Source of the DNA: Caulobacter endophyticus
GTDB taxonomy: Bacteria; Pseudomonadota; Alphaproteobacteria; Caulobacterales; Caulobacteraceae
Assembly: GCF_029543245.1 (NCBI RefSeq)
Contig: NZ_JARQWV010000037.1
Location: 1-36,766, forward strand
Length of the DNA: 36,766 bases
Direction of reading: 5' to 3'
Below, piece after piece: positions 1 through 8,755 of this stretch (positions are counted from its first letter, which is position 1; each line of letters begins with the position of its first letter). A model generated the notes under the pieces. That model saw only the letters and a program-made list of their open reading frames with translations, did not search any database and was not told the origin of the DNA. A program made the translations under genes and the position numbers.

Positions 1-227
1 TGTGGGTGGGGGGGGGGCGCCCTCCCTACTCCTCCCCCCCCCTCACTGGGGGGTGGGGCGTCGCCACGGGGGGGGGGGGGCCGGCCGCGCGCGGCGCTCT
101 TTCCCTCGCCCCCTCCGTCACGGCGCGTATCCGCACCGCGCCACCTCCCCCGTTGCACGGGGGAGGAACTAGAGCCCCTTGCCGACTATCCGACTGGCGG
201 TCAAACATCCCGCCCCCGGGAGGTCCT
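1..227. repeat. Degenerate GC-rich palindromic element with long G and C runs
   Basis: No gene is seen before the MFS start. The stretch holds G runs at about 8-17, 48-58 and 68-80, C runs near 33-42, and a clear hairpin with arms 144-151 and 159-166 (CCTCCCCC/GGGGGAGG). The right half resembles the arms of the palindromes at 15911 and 36170, so this is probably a worn copy of that family with expanded homopolymers. The G runs could form a quadruplex, or their lengths could be sequencing errors. Confidence 0.6.
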
Positions 228-1493
228 ATGTCCGAACCCATCGCCCATCCGGCCCGCAAGGCGGCGCTGGGCTTCATCTTCGTCACCGCCCTGATGGACG
301 TGCTGTCGCTGGGGCTGATGATCCCGGTGCTGCCCAGCCTGGTGAAGGAGATGGCCGGCGGCCAGACCGACATGGCGGCCCAGTGGACGGCGGCCTTCGG
401 CATGGTCTGGGGGACGATGCAGTTCTTCTGCTCGCCGATCCTGGGCATGATGTCCGACCGCTTCGGACGGCGGCCGGTAATCCTGATCTCGATCTTCGGC
501 CTTGGGATCGACTACATCTTCATGGCCCTGGCCCCGACCCTGTGGTGGCTGTTCGTCGGTCGCATCATCCATGGGGCCACCGCGGCCAGCTTCTCGGCGG
601 CGGGCGCCTATATTGCCGACGTCACGCCCGAGAAGGGGCGGGCCAAGGCTTTCGGCCTGATCGGCGCGGCCTGGAGCGTCGGCTTCATCGCCGGTCCGGC
701 CCTGGGCGGCCTGCTCGGCAAGATCGACCTGCACCTGCCGTTCTGGGTGGCCGCGGCCATGGCCCTGCTGAACTGGCTGTACGGCCTGCTGGTGCTGCCC
801 GAATCCCTGCCGCCGGAAAAGCGCATCGCCCGCTTCGACTGGAAGAAGGCCAATCCCGTCGGCTCGCTGAAGCTCCTGGGCTCGCATCCCGACCTGCCGC
901 GCCTGGGCGTGGTCAGCTTCCTGATGCAGCTGGCCCATAACGCCTATCCCAGCGTCTTCGTGCTCTACACCGGCTATCGTTATGGCTGGGACACCGCCCA
1001 GATCGGCCTCTTGATGATGCTGTCGGGCATATTGGGCGTGATCGTCCAGGCCCTGCTGATTGGGCCGATCGTCGATCGCCTGAAGGAGCGCGGCGCGGTG
1101 ATCGTGGGCTTGGTCTGCTTCGTCGTGTCGTTCGCGGTGTTCGCCTTCGCGCCCAACGGCTGGATCTTCGCTTCGGGCCTCGCCGTCAGCGCCTTCTCCG
1201 CCCTGATCCAGCCGGGGCTGATGGGTATGATGACCAAGCGGGTCGGGCCCAGCGAGCAGGGCCAGCTGCAGGGCGCCAACTCGGCGATCATGGGGCTGAC
1301 GGCGATCATCGGCCCAGCCCTCTACGGCCTGTCGCTGGCCTTCGCCGTGCGCCACGAGCAGACCCTGCACCTGCCGGGCCTGCCGCTGGTCATCGCCGGC
1401 CTGCTGGCCCTGGGCGGCCTGATGGTCATCTTGAACACCCGCCGCGCCCGTCCGGCGGCGGTCGCGGAACCGGGCCTTGATCCCGCGCGCTGA
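228..1493 (+). CDS. TCR/Tet-type MFS drug:proton antiporter
   Basis: This 421-residue inner-membrane exporter has the usual length and the hydrophobic pattern of a 12-helix major facilitator. The loop between helices 2 and 3 carries motif A at about residues 73-83 (GMMSDRFGRRP), a hallmark of the TetA group. Around 135-150 there is a second family-like stretch, GPALGGLLG. The ATG at 228 is chosen because GGGAGG lies 4 bases upstream, while the open frame to the left runs through the G/C-rich repeat and encodes low-complexity sequence. It stands alone ahead of the protease gene. The drug or metabolite exported cannot be read from sequence, and TetA-group proteins in environmental alphaproteobacteria are often not tetracycline pumps. 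Confidence 0.88.
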   Translation: MSEPIAHPARKAALGFIFVTALMDVLSLGLMIPVLPSLVKEMAGGQTDMAAQWTAAFGMVWGTMQFFCSPILGMMSDRFGRRPVILISIFGLGIDYIFMALAPTLWWLFVGRIIHGATAASFSAAGAYIADVTPEKGRAKAFGLIGAAWSVGFIAGPALGGLLGKIDLHLPFWVAAAMALLNWLYGLLVLPESLPPEKRIARFDWKKANPVGSLKLLGSHPDLPRLGVVSFLMQLAHNAYPSVFVLYTGYRYGWDTAQIGLLMMLSGILGVIVQALLIGPIVDRLKERGAVIVGLVCFVVSFAVFAFAPNGWIFASGLAVSAFSALIQPGLMGMMTKRVGPSEQGQLQGANSAIMGLTAIIGPALYGLSLAFAVRHEQTLHLPGLPLVIAGLLALGGLMVILNTRRARPAAVAEPGLDPAR

Positions 1494-1531
1494 ACGCCTT
1501 GATTGCGCCCGAAAACTTCGCTGTTTAAGGG

Positions 1532-1556
1532 GCGAGAGCGCGTGCCTGGCTCTCGC
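1532..1556 (+). promoter_or_regulatory. Hairpin in the leader of the HtrA gene
   Basis: An 8-bp perfect inverted repeat (GCGAGAGC at 1532-1539, GCTCTCGC at 1549-1556) encloses a 9-base loop. It lies 38 bases after the MFS stop and 38 before the protease start. It has no T tail. It may end MFS transcription or form a structured leader for the protease. Confidence 0.4.
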
Positions 1557-1594
1557 TGGCCGGGCGCGCCGCAAGATCTGACGGAGCTATCGAC

Positions 1595-3031
<1,437 letters not shown>

Positions 3032-3041
3032 ACGCCTTCGA

Positions 3042-3063
3042 CCCTCTCCCTTCGGGGAGAGGG
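3042..3063. terminator. Hairpin after the HtrA gene
   Basis: A 9-bp stem (CCCTCTCCC/GGGAGAGGG) closes a TTCG tetraloop 11 bases after the protease stop. It is followed by TTT and then a second small stem (CCGC/GCGG). It may be a short fragment of the palindromic family seen elsewhere here, acting as a terminator or 3' stabiliser. Confidence 0.5.
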
Positions 3064-3099
3064 TTTCCGCTGACCGCGGAACCCCCTAAATCTCCACCC

Positions 3100-4401
3100 A
3101 TGTCCGATCTCTTCCAAGCCGCCGGCATCGCGCCCCACGCGCCCGCGCCGCTGGCCGACCGCCTGCGTCCGCAAAGTCTCGACGAGGTCGTGGGCCAGGA
3201 GCATCTGCTGGGCCCCGACGGCCCCATCGGCCGGATGGCGGCGGCCCACCGCCTGGCCTCGATGATCCTGTGGGGGCCGCCCGGCACCGGCAAGACCACG
3301 ATCGCCCGCCTGCTGGCCAAGGCCGGCGGCTATGAGTTCATGCAGATCTCGGCGGTGTTCTCGGGCGTCGCCGACCTGAAGAAGGCCTTCGAGCAGGCTC
3401 GCATGCGCCGCCAGTCGGGGCAGTCGACGCTGCTGTTCGTCGACGAAATCCACCGCTTCAACCGCGCCCAGCAGGACGGCTTCCTGCCGTTCGTGGAGGA
3501 GGGGATCGTCACCCTGGTGGGCGCGACCACCGAGAACCCCTCGTTCGAGCTCAACGGCGCTCTGCTGTCGCGCTGCCAGGTGTTCGTGCTCAAGCGGCTG
3601 GACGAAACCTCGCTGGAGGCCCTGCTGGCCAAGGCGGAAGCCGCCGAGAACCGCAAGCTGCCGGTCGACGCCGAGGCCCGCCAGGTGCTGATCGCCATGG
3701 CCGACGGCGACGGCCGCTATCTGCTGACCCTGACCGAGACCCTGCTGTCGATCGGCACGGACACGCCGCTGAACCCCACCCAGCTGGGCCAGTTGCTGCA
3801 GAAGCGCCGCCCGGCCTACGACAAGGACCGCGAGGAGCACTACAACCTCATCTCGGCCCTGCATAAGTCGGTGCGCGGTTCGGATCCGGACGCGGCGCTC
3901 TACTGGCTGGCGCGGATGCTGGAGGGCGGCGAGGACCCGCTGTTCATCGCCCGCCGCCTCGTACGCATGGCTTCGGAAGACATCGGCGCGGCCGATCCGC
4001 TCTCCCTGCTGCTGACCACGGCCGCCAAGGACGCCTACGACTTCCTGGGATCGCCGGAGGGCGAGCTGGCCCTGGCCCAGGCCGTGGTCCACATGGCCAG
4101 CGCGCCCAAGTCCAACGCCGTCTACACCGCCTACAAGGCCGCTCGCCGCGCCGCCAAGGAGACCGGCAGCCTGATGCCGCCCTCCCATATCCTCAATGCG
4201 CCGACCAAGCTGATGAAGACCCTCGGCTATGGCGACGGCTACGCCTACGACCACGACGTCGAAGGCGGCGTCTCGGGCCAGAACTACTTCCCCGACGGCA
4301 TGGCCCGCCCGAAGTTCTACGAGCCCAAGCCGATCGGCGCCGAGGCCAAGGTCAAGGATCGCCTGGACCACTGGAACCAGCTGCGCCGGGGCGGAAAATA
4401 G
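3100..4401 (+). CDS. rarA: Replication-associated recombination protein A (RarA/MgsA AAA+ ATPase)
   Basis: This cytoplasmic AAA+ ATPase acts at stalled replication forks and is related to the clamp-loader ATPases and to eukaryotic WRNIP1. It has 433 residues, matching the family. Walker A is at 59-67 (GPPGTGKTT) and Walker B at 111-120 (LLFVDEIHRF), followed by the sensor-like GATTENPSF. The C-terminal tetramerisation region, with its family-typical YKAARRA and PPSHILNAP stretches, is complete. The ATG at 3100 lacks a clear Shine-Dalgarno sequence, but the N-terminal MSDLFQ is typical of RarA. It reads in the same direction as the protease and the pseudouridine synthase. Confidence 0.95.
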   Translation: MSDLFQAAGIAPHAPAPLADRLRPQSLDEVVGQEHLLGPDGPIGRMAAAHRLASMILWGPPGTGKTTIARLLAKAGGYEFMQISAVFSGVADLKKAFEQARMRRQSGQSTLLFVDEIHRFNRAQQDGFLPFVEEGIVTLVGATTENPSFELNGALLSRCQVFVLKRLDETSLEALLAKAEAAENRKLPVDAEARQVLIAMADGDGRYLLTLTETLLSIGTDTPLNPTQLGQLLQKRRPAYDKDREEHYNLISALHKSVRGSDPDAALYWLARMLEGGEDPLFIARRLVRMASEDIGAADPLSLLLTTAAKDAYDFLGSPEGELALAQAVVHMASAPKSNAVYTAYKAARRAAKETGSLMPPSHILNAPTKLMKTLGYGDGYAYDHDVEGGVSGQNYFPDGMARPKFYEPKPIGAEAKVKDRLDHWNQLRRGGK

Positions 4402-4404
4402 GTT

Positions 4405-4549
4405 CCTTCTCCCCTTGCGGGAGAAGGTGGCGCGAAGCGTCGGATGAGGGGTTGCACGGCGCGTCCGTTGCGTATCAATGCGGCCATGTCTGAGAGACCC
4501 CTCATCCGACCGGCTCGCGCCGGCCACCTTCTCCCGCAAGGGGAGAAGG
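4405..4549. repeat. Long palindromic intergenic element (CCTTCTCC type)
   Basis: The gap between rarA and the next gene is almost exactly one inverted repeat. The outer 27 bases of the left arm (from 4405) are matched perfectly by the right arm ending at 4549. The match continues with a small indel into GTCGGATGAGGGG/CCCCTCATCCGAC, leaving a loop of about 45 bases. Each outer arm is itself a small hairpin around TTGC/GCAA. The same type lies at 33271-33436. The right arm ends in GGGGAGAAGG directly before the next start codon. Confidence 0.85.
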
Positions 4550-4552
4550 ATG
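4540..4552 (+). promoter_or_regulatory. Ribosome-binding site made by the repeat arm
   Basis: GGGGAGAAGG at 4540-4549 is the terminal part of the palindrome's right arm, and the ATG follows immediately. No other Shine-Dalgarno sequence is present, so the repeat appears to supply translation initiation for the RluA-family gene. Confidence 0.55.
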
Positions 4553-5332
4553 ACTAAGGTTCGCCGTCCGCCCGCGCAAGCCAAGCCGAAAGCCTCCGAC
4601 ACCCCGATCGAGCTGACGCCCGACGAGATCGCCTTCATGCGCTCGCTGGTGATCCACGAGGACGACAGCATCTTCGTGATCAACAAGCCCGCAGGCCTCT
4701 CCAGCCAGGGCGGCCGCATCAAGGCCCATACGCTGGACGATCTGCTGTGGGCGCTGGCCCGGCGCGACCGGCCGCGTCCGCGCCTGATCCATCGCCTCGA
4801 CCGCGACACCTCGGGCGTGATCCTCACCGCCCGCACCAAGCCGGCGGCGACCTTCCTGGGCAAGGCCCTGATGGGCATGCGCTTCCGCAAGACCTACCTG
4901 GCCATCGTCGCGCCCGGCGCGCCCGAGCCGCGTGGCGGCCGGATCGACAGCCCCCTGCGCCGCGAGTCGATCGGGCGCGAGGCCTATATGCGGGTCTGCG
5001 AGCCGGATCATCCGGACGCCGAGGCCGCCCGCAGCCGCTATCGCACCCTGGCGGCCAACGCTCAGGCGGCCCTGGTCGAGCTGTCGCCCGACACCGGCCG
5101 CATGCACCAGCTGCGGGTCCACATGGCGTCGATCGGCCGGCCTATCGCCGGCGACAGCCGCTATGGCGGGGCGCTGGTGCTGGCCGGGGCGCCCGTGCCG
5201 CGCCTGATGCTTCACGCCGCCCGGCTGGTGTTCCCGCACCCCGAGGGCGGCGAGCGGCGCATCGAGGCCCCGCTGCCCGACGACTTCAAGGCCGTGCTGG
5301 AAAAGCTGGACTTGGCGCTTCCGGAACGTTGA
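4550..5332 (+). CDS. RluA-family pseudouridine synthase without S4 domain
   Basis: This enzyme isomerises uridine to pseudouridine in rRNA or tRNA. It has 260 residues. The catalytic motif HRLDRDTSG lies at about 81-89, with Asp84 as the nucleophile, and is preceded by the family stretch NKPAGLSSQGG. The later TGRMHQLRVHM and GDSRYGG motifs are also present. There is no N-terminal S4 domain, so it is closer to RluA or TruC-like members than to RluC and RluD. An upstream in-frame ATG at 4478 lies inside the palindromic repeat and would encode arm sequence, so ATG 4550 is preferred. The target uridine is unknown. A second, S4-containing family member lies at 7766. Confidence 0.88.
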   Translation: MTKVRRPPAQAKPKASDTPIELTPDEIAFMRSLVIHEDDSIFVINKPAGLSSQGGRIKAHTLDDLLWALARRDRPRPRLIHRLDRDTSGVILTARTKPAATFLGKALMGMRFRKTYLAIVAPGAPEPRGGRIDSPLRRESIGREAYMRVCEPDHPDAEAARSRYRTLAANAQAALVELSPDTGRMHQLRVHMASIGRPIAGDSRYGGALVLAGAPVPRLMLHAARLVFPHPEGGERRIEAPLPDDFKAVLEKLDLALPER

Positions 5333-5370
5333 ACTTGGCCGGGCCGTTTGAGAGCCAAGGGAGAAACGCC

Positions 5371-5868
5371 ATGAAGACGCCACTCGCTCTTGTCGCCTGC
5401 GCCCTGGTCCTCGGGGCCTGCGCCACCGCCCAGCCCACGGTCTATCGTCCGCAAGCCGCCGCCACCGACGTCGGCTTCGCCCAATACAAGATGGAGGACG
5501 GCCGCTATCGCGTAACCTTCCGGGGCGGACCCGGCGCGCCCGTCGGGCAGGTGACCGACTACGCCCTGCTGCGGGCGGCCGAGCTGGCCCTGGCCGACGG
5601 CTATTCCTGGTTCCGGGTCGCCGATCGGATCACCCAGTCGACCGGGGGAGGGGGCGGTCCCACCTTCTCGGTCGGCGGCGGCTCGGGCAGCTACGGCCGT
5701 CGCTCGGCCGTGGGTCTTGGCGTCGGCACGAGTTTCAACCTCGGCCCCAAGCCCGCGCTCAGCACCACGCTGGAAGTCGTGTTCGGCAAGGGGCCGCGTC
5801 CGCCCGGCGAGGCCTACGACGCCCAGAGCGTCGTCAACACCATCGGCAAGGGCATGGGCCGCGTCTGA
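5371..5868 (+). CDS. Small lipoprotein, CC0125/CC1285-like family
   Basis: This 165-residue protein has a lipoprotein signal (MKTPLALVACALVLGACA) with the lipobox cysteine at about residue 17. The mature part contains YKMEDGRYRVTFRGG, a helical segment beginning LLRAAELALADGYSWF, and then a glycine-rich stretch. I recall this arrangement from the family named after Caulobacter loci CC0125 and CC1285, but this is from memory and was not searched. The start is supported by AAGGGAG at 5357-5363. Its function is unknown and the likely location is the inner face of the outer membrane. It is 38 bases after the synthase gene and probably shares its transcript. Confidence 0.82.
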   Translation: MKTPLALVACALVLGACATAQPTVYRPQAAATDVGFAQYKMEDGRYRVTFRGGPGAPVGQVTDYALLRAAELALADGYSWFRVADRITQSTGGGGGPTFSVGGGSGSYGRRSAVGLGVGTSFNLGPKPALSTTLEVVFGKGPRPPGEAYDAQSVVNTIGKGMGRV

Positions 5869-5885
5869 GACCGCAGGCCGGTCTC
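5867..5885. terminator. Bidirectional hairpin between convergent genes
   Basis: A 7-bp perfect stem (GAGACCG at 5867-5873, CGGTCTC at 5879-5885) closes a 5-base loop in the 27-base gap between two convergent genes. Its left arm begins within the lipoprotein stop codon. There is no T run, so termination is inferred from position. Confidence 0.5.
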
Positions 5886-5895
5886 AGCGGGCCGG

Positions 5896-7128
5896 CTAAG
5901 CCGCGTTGCGCGCCGCGTACGGATGCGCTGCGCGCAGCGAGGCGTGGCTGAGGCCGGCGGTCTCGGCGGCGGCGAAGTAACCTTCGGCCGGCAGGCCCTG
6001 CAGGCTGACCATCGGCGCCAGGCCCCGGGCTTCGCGACCGAAGGCCATGATGTCCATGGCGATCTTCTCGGCCGGACCGCCCAGGTCGCAGGCGTCCAGC
6101 GTCAGGCCGGCCAGGCGCGCGTCGCGCAGGTGCTTGAAGGCTTCCTTGTCGGGCGGCACGCGAGCAATGACGCCGCGGGTCAGGGCCTTGAGCAGGCCGA
6201 CCACTTCCAGCAGGCGGCCGGCGGGCGTGCCGCGGGTGACGTCCACCAGTTCGATCATCACGCCGCCGCGCAGCAGGGCCAGAGACAGGCCCGCAGTGCC
6301 GGTCAGCAGATCGCGGCCGCGCTGGGTGCCCAGGGTGCGGAACGAGGCCGGCAGGATCAGGTCGGGGCGCTCGTTGCCCTGCGCCGCCTTGGCGAAGGCC
6401 GCGCCGTAGCGCAGCGTCGCCTCGTCGATGAAAGCGATGTCCTTGTCGGCCAGCTTGGTGATCGCGCGGCCGCTGATCGAGCGGCCGGTGCCCAGGTGGG
6501 TGACGATCGGCTCGACGCGGATAGCCGTAGTGACGTTGCGGCGCAGGCCGATGACGTGCTCCAGCGCGAAGTCGACGCGCAGGGCCGCGCCGCCGCTGGT
6601 GGTGAAGGCCACCGGGGTGCGGCGCATCTCGTCGCTGACGTCGATGTCGGTGCGGAAGGGCGAGCGCTCGGAGTCGCGGCGAGCGCGAGCGGCCAGCACG
6701 ACGGCCGGATCGATCGTACGGCAGACGACGCCGCCGGCCTCGATGCCGATCACCGAGCGCACGCCGATGTCCTTCAGCTCGGCCGCGCCCAGCAGGTGGG
6801 TCAGCACGTCCTCGAGGATGCGGATGCTGGCGGCCTGGGCCGACAGGCCCTGGTCGTTGTGCGTGGCGATCAGGAAGTCGTCCTCGCTGACCCGGCCGCG
6901 CAGGTCGGCGCGGTCAAGATGTTCGTTCAGCTTGCGCTCGACATAGGTCCAGACGTCGGTGCGCTTCTGGTCCCACCAGTCGCCGGCCCAGCGGCGGATG
7001 GCCTTGATGCTGATCACGTTCACGGCGCCGCGGCCGACCAGGTCCGATCCGGCCAGGCGGTTCAGCATCGCCGGCGGCAGGGCCAGGCGTTCGGTCGTGT
7101 CGTCCTTGGGGGGCAGGGAGGCGGGCAT
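5896..7128 (-). CDS. Uncharacterised protein resembling a degenerate GGDEF-EAL protein
   Basis: I do not recognise this 410-residue protein by name. It has no signal peptide or membrane segment. Residues about 35-115 follow the layout of a GGDEF domain: a predicted helix-strand region, then LRGRVSEDDFLIAT, where SEDDF (81-85) stands where GGDEF would be. Residues about 203-400 follow the layout of an EAL domain, with VEPIVTHLGTGRSISG resembling the start of EAL domains and FIDEATLRYG resembling their next helix. The EAL signature and the metal-binding acidic residues are not seen, so cyclic-di-GMP synthesis or cleavage is unlikely. The similarity is by eye and remote. The gene is convergent with the lipoprotein gene and divergent from crcB, and its ATG has no clear Shine-Dalgarno sequence. 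Confidence 0.75.
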   Translation of the reverse strand: MPASLPPKDDTTERLALPPAMLNRLAGSDLVGRGAVNVISIKAIRRWAGDWWDQKRTDVWTYVERKLNEHLDRADLRGRVSEDDFLIATHNDQGLSAQAASIRILEDVLTHLLGAAELKDIGVRSVIGIEAGGVVCRTIDPAVVLAARARRDSERSPFRTDIDVSDEMRRTPVAFTTSGGAALRVDFALEHVIGLRRNVTTAIRVEPIVTHLGTGRSISGRAITKLADKDIAFIDEATLRYGAAFAKAAQGNERPDLILPASFRTLGTQRGRDLLTGTAGLSLALLRGGVMIELVDVTRGTPAGRLLEVVGLLKALTRGVIARVPPDKEAFKHLRDARLAGLTLDACDLGGPAEKIAMDIMAFGREARGLAPMVSLQGLPAEGYFAAAETAGLSHASLRAAHPYAARNAA

Positions 7129-7385
7129 CTGACCGTGGGATTCGCGAGTGGAGCCTCTAGGTTGCGCCCACCGCCGTTAACCCGCCGTGCAGGAACAGGG
7201 TTGAGGCAGTCTTTACCCTTTCGGCAAAACCTTGTCCGGCAAGACTCTTTCTGGTTTCGCGGCGTTAATTTTGTGCGCTGCGGGATCGAACGGGCGGGGG
7301 CGTGGGCGCATCACCCTTGCGACGCATCGACCGCCTTGCTCGCCCCGGCCTTGGCGTTCGGCGCCGCTCGGCGCATAAGGGGCCC
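7129..7385. promoter_or_regulatory. Divergent intergenic region before crcB
   Basis: This 257-base gap separates the minus-strand gene from crcB and should hold promoters for both. It contains isolated TTAA half-sites near 7175 and 7264, a small inverted repeat CTTG/CAAG at 7231-7243, and AAGGGG just before the crcB ATG. I found no match to the fluoride riboswitch consensus and no convincing -35/-10 pair. Confidence 0.35.
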
Positions 7386-7769
7386 ATGAACAAGGTGCTT
7401 CTCGTCGCCGTGGGCGGCGCCGCCGGCTCCGTCGCCCGCTATCTGGTGGGTACGGCCGCGCTGCGCTGGATCGGTCCGGGCTGGCCCTGGGGCACGCTGA
7501 CCGTCAACATCGTCGGCGGTTTCCTGATGGGGGCCGTCACCGGCTGGCTGGCGTTCCGCTCGGCCGGGCAGCAGGAGACCTTCCGCGTTCTGCTGGCCAC
7601 CGGCGTGCTCGGGGGCTTCACCACCTTTTCGGCCTTTTCGCTGGAGACCGCGCTCATGATCGAGAAGCGCGCCTACGGCTCGGCCCTAACCTACACCGCC
7701 GTCAGCGTGATCCTTGCGCTGTCGGCCCTTTTCGCGGGCCTCACGCTTGCCCGCAGGATGTTCGCATGA
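7386..7769 (+). CDS. crcB: Fluoride exporter CrcB (Fluc channel)
   Basis: This 127-residue inner-membrane protein of the Fluc family exports fluoride as a dual-topology dimer. Family motifs are clear: GGAAGSVARYL near residues 9-19, WPWGTLTVNIVGGFLMG (with the conserved Asn) near 36-52, and GVLGGFTTFSAFSLE near 75-89, which carries the Phe-box and sodium-site region. Four membrane helices are predicted. The stop overlaps the next start (ATGA at 7766-7769), so it is translationally coupled to the pseudouridine synthase. No fluoride riboswitch was recognised upstream. Confidence 0.95.
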   Translation: MNKVLLVAVGGAAGSVARYLVGTAALRWIGPGWPWGTLTVNIVGGFLMGAVTGWLAFRSAGQQETFRVLLATGVLGGFTTFSAFSLETALMIEKRAYGSALTYTAVSVILALSALFAGLTLARRMFA

Positions 7770-8755
7770 AGGAAGTTCGCACCCTGTACGTCGACGGGGG
7801 CGAGGACGGGGTCCGCCTCGACCGTTGGTTCAAGCGCCGCTGGCCGCACCTGAACCACGTCCAGCTCAACAAGCTGTTCCGCTCGGGCCAGGTCCGGGTG
7901 GACGGTTCGCGCGCCAAGGCCGACACCAAGCTGGCCGCCGGCAGTCAGATCCGCGTGCCGCCTCTGCCCGACGCGCCCGATCCGGCCGACAAGGGCAAGC
8001 TGTCGGCGCGCGACATCGCCTACGCCCGCTCGCTGGTGCTGTACGAGGACGAGGACGTCCTGGCCCTCAACAAGCCGGCGGGCCTGGCCGTGCAGGGCGG
8101 CACCAAGACCACCAAGCACATCGACAAGCTGCTCAGCGCTTGGGGCGAGGGCGTCGATCGTCCGCGCCTGGTGCACCGCCTCGACCGCGACACCTCCGGC
8201 GTGCTGTTGCTGGGCAAGAGCCCGGCCGCGGCGGCCAAGCTGTCGGGCGCCTTCGCCAAGCGCAAGGCGCAGAAGACCTACTGGGCTATCGTCGTGGGCA
8301 ACCCGCACCCCACCGAGGGCGTGATCGAGCTGCACCTGGCCAAGCGCGGCGTCAACGATCGCGAACTCGTCGTGCCCGCCGATCCGAAGGACAAGGACGC
8401 CTCGCCGGCCGAGACCGAATTCGTCACCATCAGCCGCGCCGGTCCGCGCGCGTCGTTCATGGCCCTGCGTCCGCACACCGGCCGCACCCACCAGCTGCGC
8501 GCCCACATGAAGGCTATCGGCCATCCGATCCTGGGCGATCCGAAGTACGGCGACGAGAAGTCGGCCCCTCTGTCGGAAGGGCTGAAGCTGCAACTGCACG
8601 CCCGCTCGATCCTGCTGCCGCACCCCAGCGCCGGCATGCTGCACATCGAGGCTCCGCTCAGCCCCGAGATGCAGGCCGGCTTCGCCAAGTTCGGCTTCTC
8701 CGAGGACGAGGCCGACCAGAACCCGTTCGCTCGCCGGCAGACCAAGCGGCGATGA
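7766..8755 (+). CDS. rluC: RluC/RluD-type 23S rRNA pseudouridine synthase with S4 domain
   Basis: This 329-residue enzyme has an N-terminal S4 RNA-binding domain at about 12-70 (VRLDRWFKRRW and later SGQVRVDG), followed by the RluA catalytic domain. The catalytic motif HRLDRDTSG is at 137-145 with Asp140 as nucleophile. NKPAGLAVQGG and TGRTHQLRAHM flank it as expected. It modifies uridines in large-subunit rRNA, and RluC specificity is the best guess from the overall form. It overlaps crcB at its start and the TPR/oxygenase gene at its end, each by ATGA. Confidence 0.9.
   Translation: MKEVRTLYVDGGEDGVRLDRWFKRRWPHLNHVQLNKLFRSGQVRVDGSRAKADTKLAAGSQIRVPPLPDAPDPADKGKLSARDIAYARSLVLYEDEDVLALNKPAGLAVQGGTKTTKHIDKLLSAWGEGVDRPRLVHRLDRDTSGVLLLGKSPAAAAKLSGAFAKRKAQKTYWAIVVGNPHPTEGVIELHLAKRGVNDRELVVPADPKDKDASPAETEFVTISRAGPRASFMALRPHTGRTHQLRAHMKAIGHPILGDPKYGDEKSAPLSEGLKLQLHARSILLPHPSAGMLHIEAPLSPEMQAGFAKFGFSEDEADQNPFARRQTKRR

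Noticed and set aside
4405..4549. CRISPR-like or insertion-sequence origin of the repeats
   Set aside because: There are no regularly spaced short direct repeats with unique spacers, no cas genes, no transposase and no target duplications visible.
5896..7128. Active diguanylate cyclase or phosphodiesterase
   Set aside because: SEDDF replaces GGDEF and no EAL signature or acidic metal-site set is visible.
7129..7385. Fluoride riboswitch before crcB
   Set aside because: The expected conserved segments (GGNGAUGG near the 5' end and CUGAUGRCUCC near the 3' end) are not found.
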